Part shown: positions 6,063-7,473 of the stretch, piece after piece
Layout of the letters: each line of letters begins with the position of its first letter
Position numbering within the stretch: the first letter of the stretch is position 1
From: Candidatus Methanocomedens sp.
GTDB lineage: Archaea; Halobacteriota; Methanosarcinia; Methanosarcinales; Methanocomedenaceae
DNA: 7,473 nucleotides
Direction: 5' to 3'
NCBI GenBank assembly: GCA_009649835.1
Contig: PYCK01000054.1
Span: 1 to 7,473 of the forward strand
Made by a program: the position numbers and the translations under genes
The notes under the pieces: model-generated
What the model was told of the DNA's origin: nothing
Seen by the model: only the letters and a program-made list of their open reading frames with translations
The model's database searches: none

Positions 6063-7432
6063 CTAAACGGAACTTCGTTACTGTGAACCCATGTGTGATG
6101 TGCCAGCCAATGGGTAGCGTACTGGCATTCAAGGGCGTGGAAAATTCCATGGTGATGATGCACGGTTCCCAGGGATGCAGCACTTATATGCGGCTGCATC
6201 TGGCCCATCATTTCAGGGAGCCTGTGGATATTGCTTCCAGTTCACTGAGCGAGAGAGGTGCAGTGTACGGGGGCAGTGAGAACCTGAAGAAGGGACTAAA
6301 GAACGTGATCGAAAGGTACAACCCAAAAGTGATAGGCGTTGCTACTACCTGTATGGCCGAGACCATTGGAGATGATGTTCCCAATATCATACAAGAATTC
6401 AAAGAGGAAGCAGGTATCGGGGATGATCTTACCAGGGATATCCAGATCATTCCAGTATCCACACCCAGTTATAATGAAAGCCATATCAGCGGGTACATCA
6501 AAGCTGTTGATGCGATTATCAGGCACATTACTCCTGCGGGAACCGAAAAAACACCTAATGGAAAGGTCAATATTATTCCAACAGAGCATTTATCTCCTGC
6601 AGATATTCGCGAGATCAAGCAGATTACATCAGATATTTCGGGACCATATATCCTCCTGCCCGATATATCTGATACCTTTGATGCACCCATGCAAAATGAC
6701 CTGCCAAAAATTGCAAATGGCGGCACCTCGATAACTGATATTGCAGATATGAAAAACAGCAATGCTTCCATAGGTATGGGATTGGTCAACCATAACCCGG
6801 CTGTTGAATACCTGGCAAAGACCTATGATGTGCCAGGACTACATGTGCCGCTGCCCATAGGTCTTGGGAATACAGACACATTCTTTGAAACACTATCCAA
6901 GATATCAGGGTACCAGATACCTGAAAAATACATAAATGAGCGGGGGAGGCTGCTGGATACCATGGTGGACGTACATAAATATCTATATGGTGTACGCTCA
7001 GCCGTATATGGCGACCCTGATAAGGTAACAGGTATTGTATCACTTATGCTGGAAGTGGGGATGTATCCTGTTCTTGTGGTATCAGGCAGCAAGAGCCCGA
7101 ATTTCCGGGAGGGCGTAGAATCCCTTATTGGGGAGATACGGCCGGATTGCGAGACAACCGTACTGGATGGTGTGGATTTCGATACTTTCAATGATGCTAT
7201 CAGGAGTATCGGCCCGGACTTACTTATAGGAGATTCAAATGGAAAATATATCTCAAAGGCAGAGAACATACCCCTGGTAAGGGTAGGTATGCCCATTCAC
7301 GACAGGGTTGGGGCCCAGAGACTGCTTATGGTAGGTTACAGGGGGGCAATGGAATTAATTGACAGGATCACAAATACCATACTGGAAGCAAAGGAGATGG
7401 AAGTGCCCAAAATGCAAATATGTCCCATATAG
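6059..7432 (+). CDS. nifN: FeMo-cofactor scaffold protein NifN (NifK-like)
   Basis: Partner of NifE in the cofactor scaffold, 457 residues and almost the same length as NifK here. It begins NPCVMCQPMG (residues 10-19), followed by HGSQGC (35-40), a RE pair at 53-54 and ATTCMAETIGDD (95-106). Unlike the Azotobacter NifN, in which only one cysteine (Cys44) serves the shared cluster, this protein keeps all three NifK-type ligand positions, Cys15, Cys40 and Cys98, plus Ser137 at the place of the P-cluster serine. Asp300 and Asp304 match the NifK interface metal residues. The call as NifN rather than a second NifK rests on its pairing with a clear NifE and on the standard gene order. It starts inside the nifE stop (four-base ATGA overlap) with GGAGGTG at 6047-6053, so translation is probably coupled to nifE. 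Confidence 0.9.
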   Translation: MTKRNFVTVNPCVMCQPMGSVLAFKGVENSMVMMHGSQGCSTYMRLHLAHHFREPVDIASSSLSERGAVYGGSENLKKGLKNVIERYNPKVIGVATTCMAETIGDDVPNIIQEFKEEAGIGDDLTRDIQIIPVSTPSYNESHISGYIKAVDAIIRHITPAGTEKTPNGKVNIIPTEHLSPADIREIKQITSDISGPYILLPDISDTFDAPMQNDLPKIANGGTSITDIADMKNSNASIGMGLVNHNPAVEYLAKTYDVPGLHVPLPIGLGNTDTFFETLSKISGYQIPEKYINERGRLLDTMVDVHKYLYGVRSAVYGDPDKVTGIVSLMLEVGMYPVLVVSGSKSPNFREGVESLIGEIRPDCETTVLDGVDFDTFNDAIRSIGPDLLIGDSNGKYISKAENIPLVRVGMPIHDRVGAQRLLMVGYRGAMELIDRITNTILEAKEMEVPKMQICPI

Positions 7433-7473
7433 TTGAAGAATAAATATGGCCGGTATAATCTTAATAACTATAC
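7433..7473. other. Non-coding tail after nifN
   Basis: Forty-one AT-rich bases follow the nifN stop. There is no clear hairpin terminator or T-run. GTATA (7453-7457) and TATAC (7469-7473) form a small inverted repeat at the very edge of the window. The last seven bases, ACTATAC, also occur in the nifH upstream repeat (26-32). It may be the start of the next promoter, but it is too short to decide. Confidence 0.35.

Noticed and set aside
6823..7296. Open frame of 157 codons on the minus strand within nifN
   Set aside because: Antisense shadow of a conserved gene, serine- and proline-rich as is common in such shadows, with no recognisable domain.
6059..7432. Calling the last gene a second nifK because of its full P-cluster ligand set
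   Set aside because: It overlaps and is paired with a clear NifE that lacks the cofactor histidine, and it sits in the standard nifN position. The retained ligands are reported as a finding instead.

Overview
The window holds one complete, tightly packed nitrogen-fixation operon on the + strand, in the order nifH - nifI1 - nifI2 - nifD - nifK - nifE - nifN. All seven genes are intact and all open with ATG behind a purine-rich ribosome binding site. About 98% of the bases are coding. I see no second-strand gene, RNA gene, mobile element or CRISPR array.

Organism: two nifI genes (GlnB/PII family) between nifH and nifD, together with a NifD carrying an insertion of about 50 residues, are typical of anaerobic nitrogen fixers of nitrogenase groups II/III. 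These are methanogenic and methane-oxidising archaea, plus some clostridia and sulfate reducers. A TATATAA box before nifH, frequent ATA, AGA and AGG codons and strong GGAGGT sites fit a euryarchaeon, most likely of the Methanosarcinales/ANME kind. The archaeal assignment is an inference; the gene order alone would also fit an anaerobic bacterium.

Layout: positions 1-69 hold the upstream region, with a TATA-like box inside an imperfect 10-bp inverted repeat. nifH (70-894) encodes the Fe protein. nifI1 (906-1223) and nifI2 (1257-1649) encode the post-translational ammonium switch. nifD (1649-3229) and nifK (3242-4612) encode the two subunits of the MoFe protein. No small delta-subunit gene (vnfG/anfG) lies between them, which argues for the molybdenum enzyme. 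nifE (4635-6062) and nifN (6059-7432) encode the scaffold on which the FeMo-cofactor precursor matures. The last 41 bases are non-coding and may be the start of the next promoter.

How the genes work together: NifH delivers electrons to NifDK with ATP hydrolysis, and also acts with NifEN in cofactor maturation. NifI1 and NifI2 bind NifDK and shut it off when fixed nitrogen is plentiful. nifB, nifV and molybdate transport genes are not in the window and must lie elsewhere if the system works.

The system is a known one. The less ordinary signals are two possible RNA structures that mask ribosome binding sites (before nifI2 and before nifK), a NifN that keeps every NifK-type P-cluster ligand, and an inverted repeat around the nifH TATA box.
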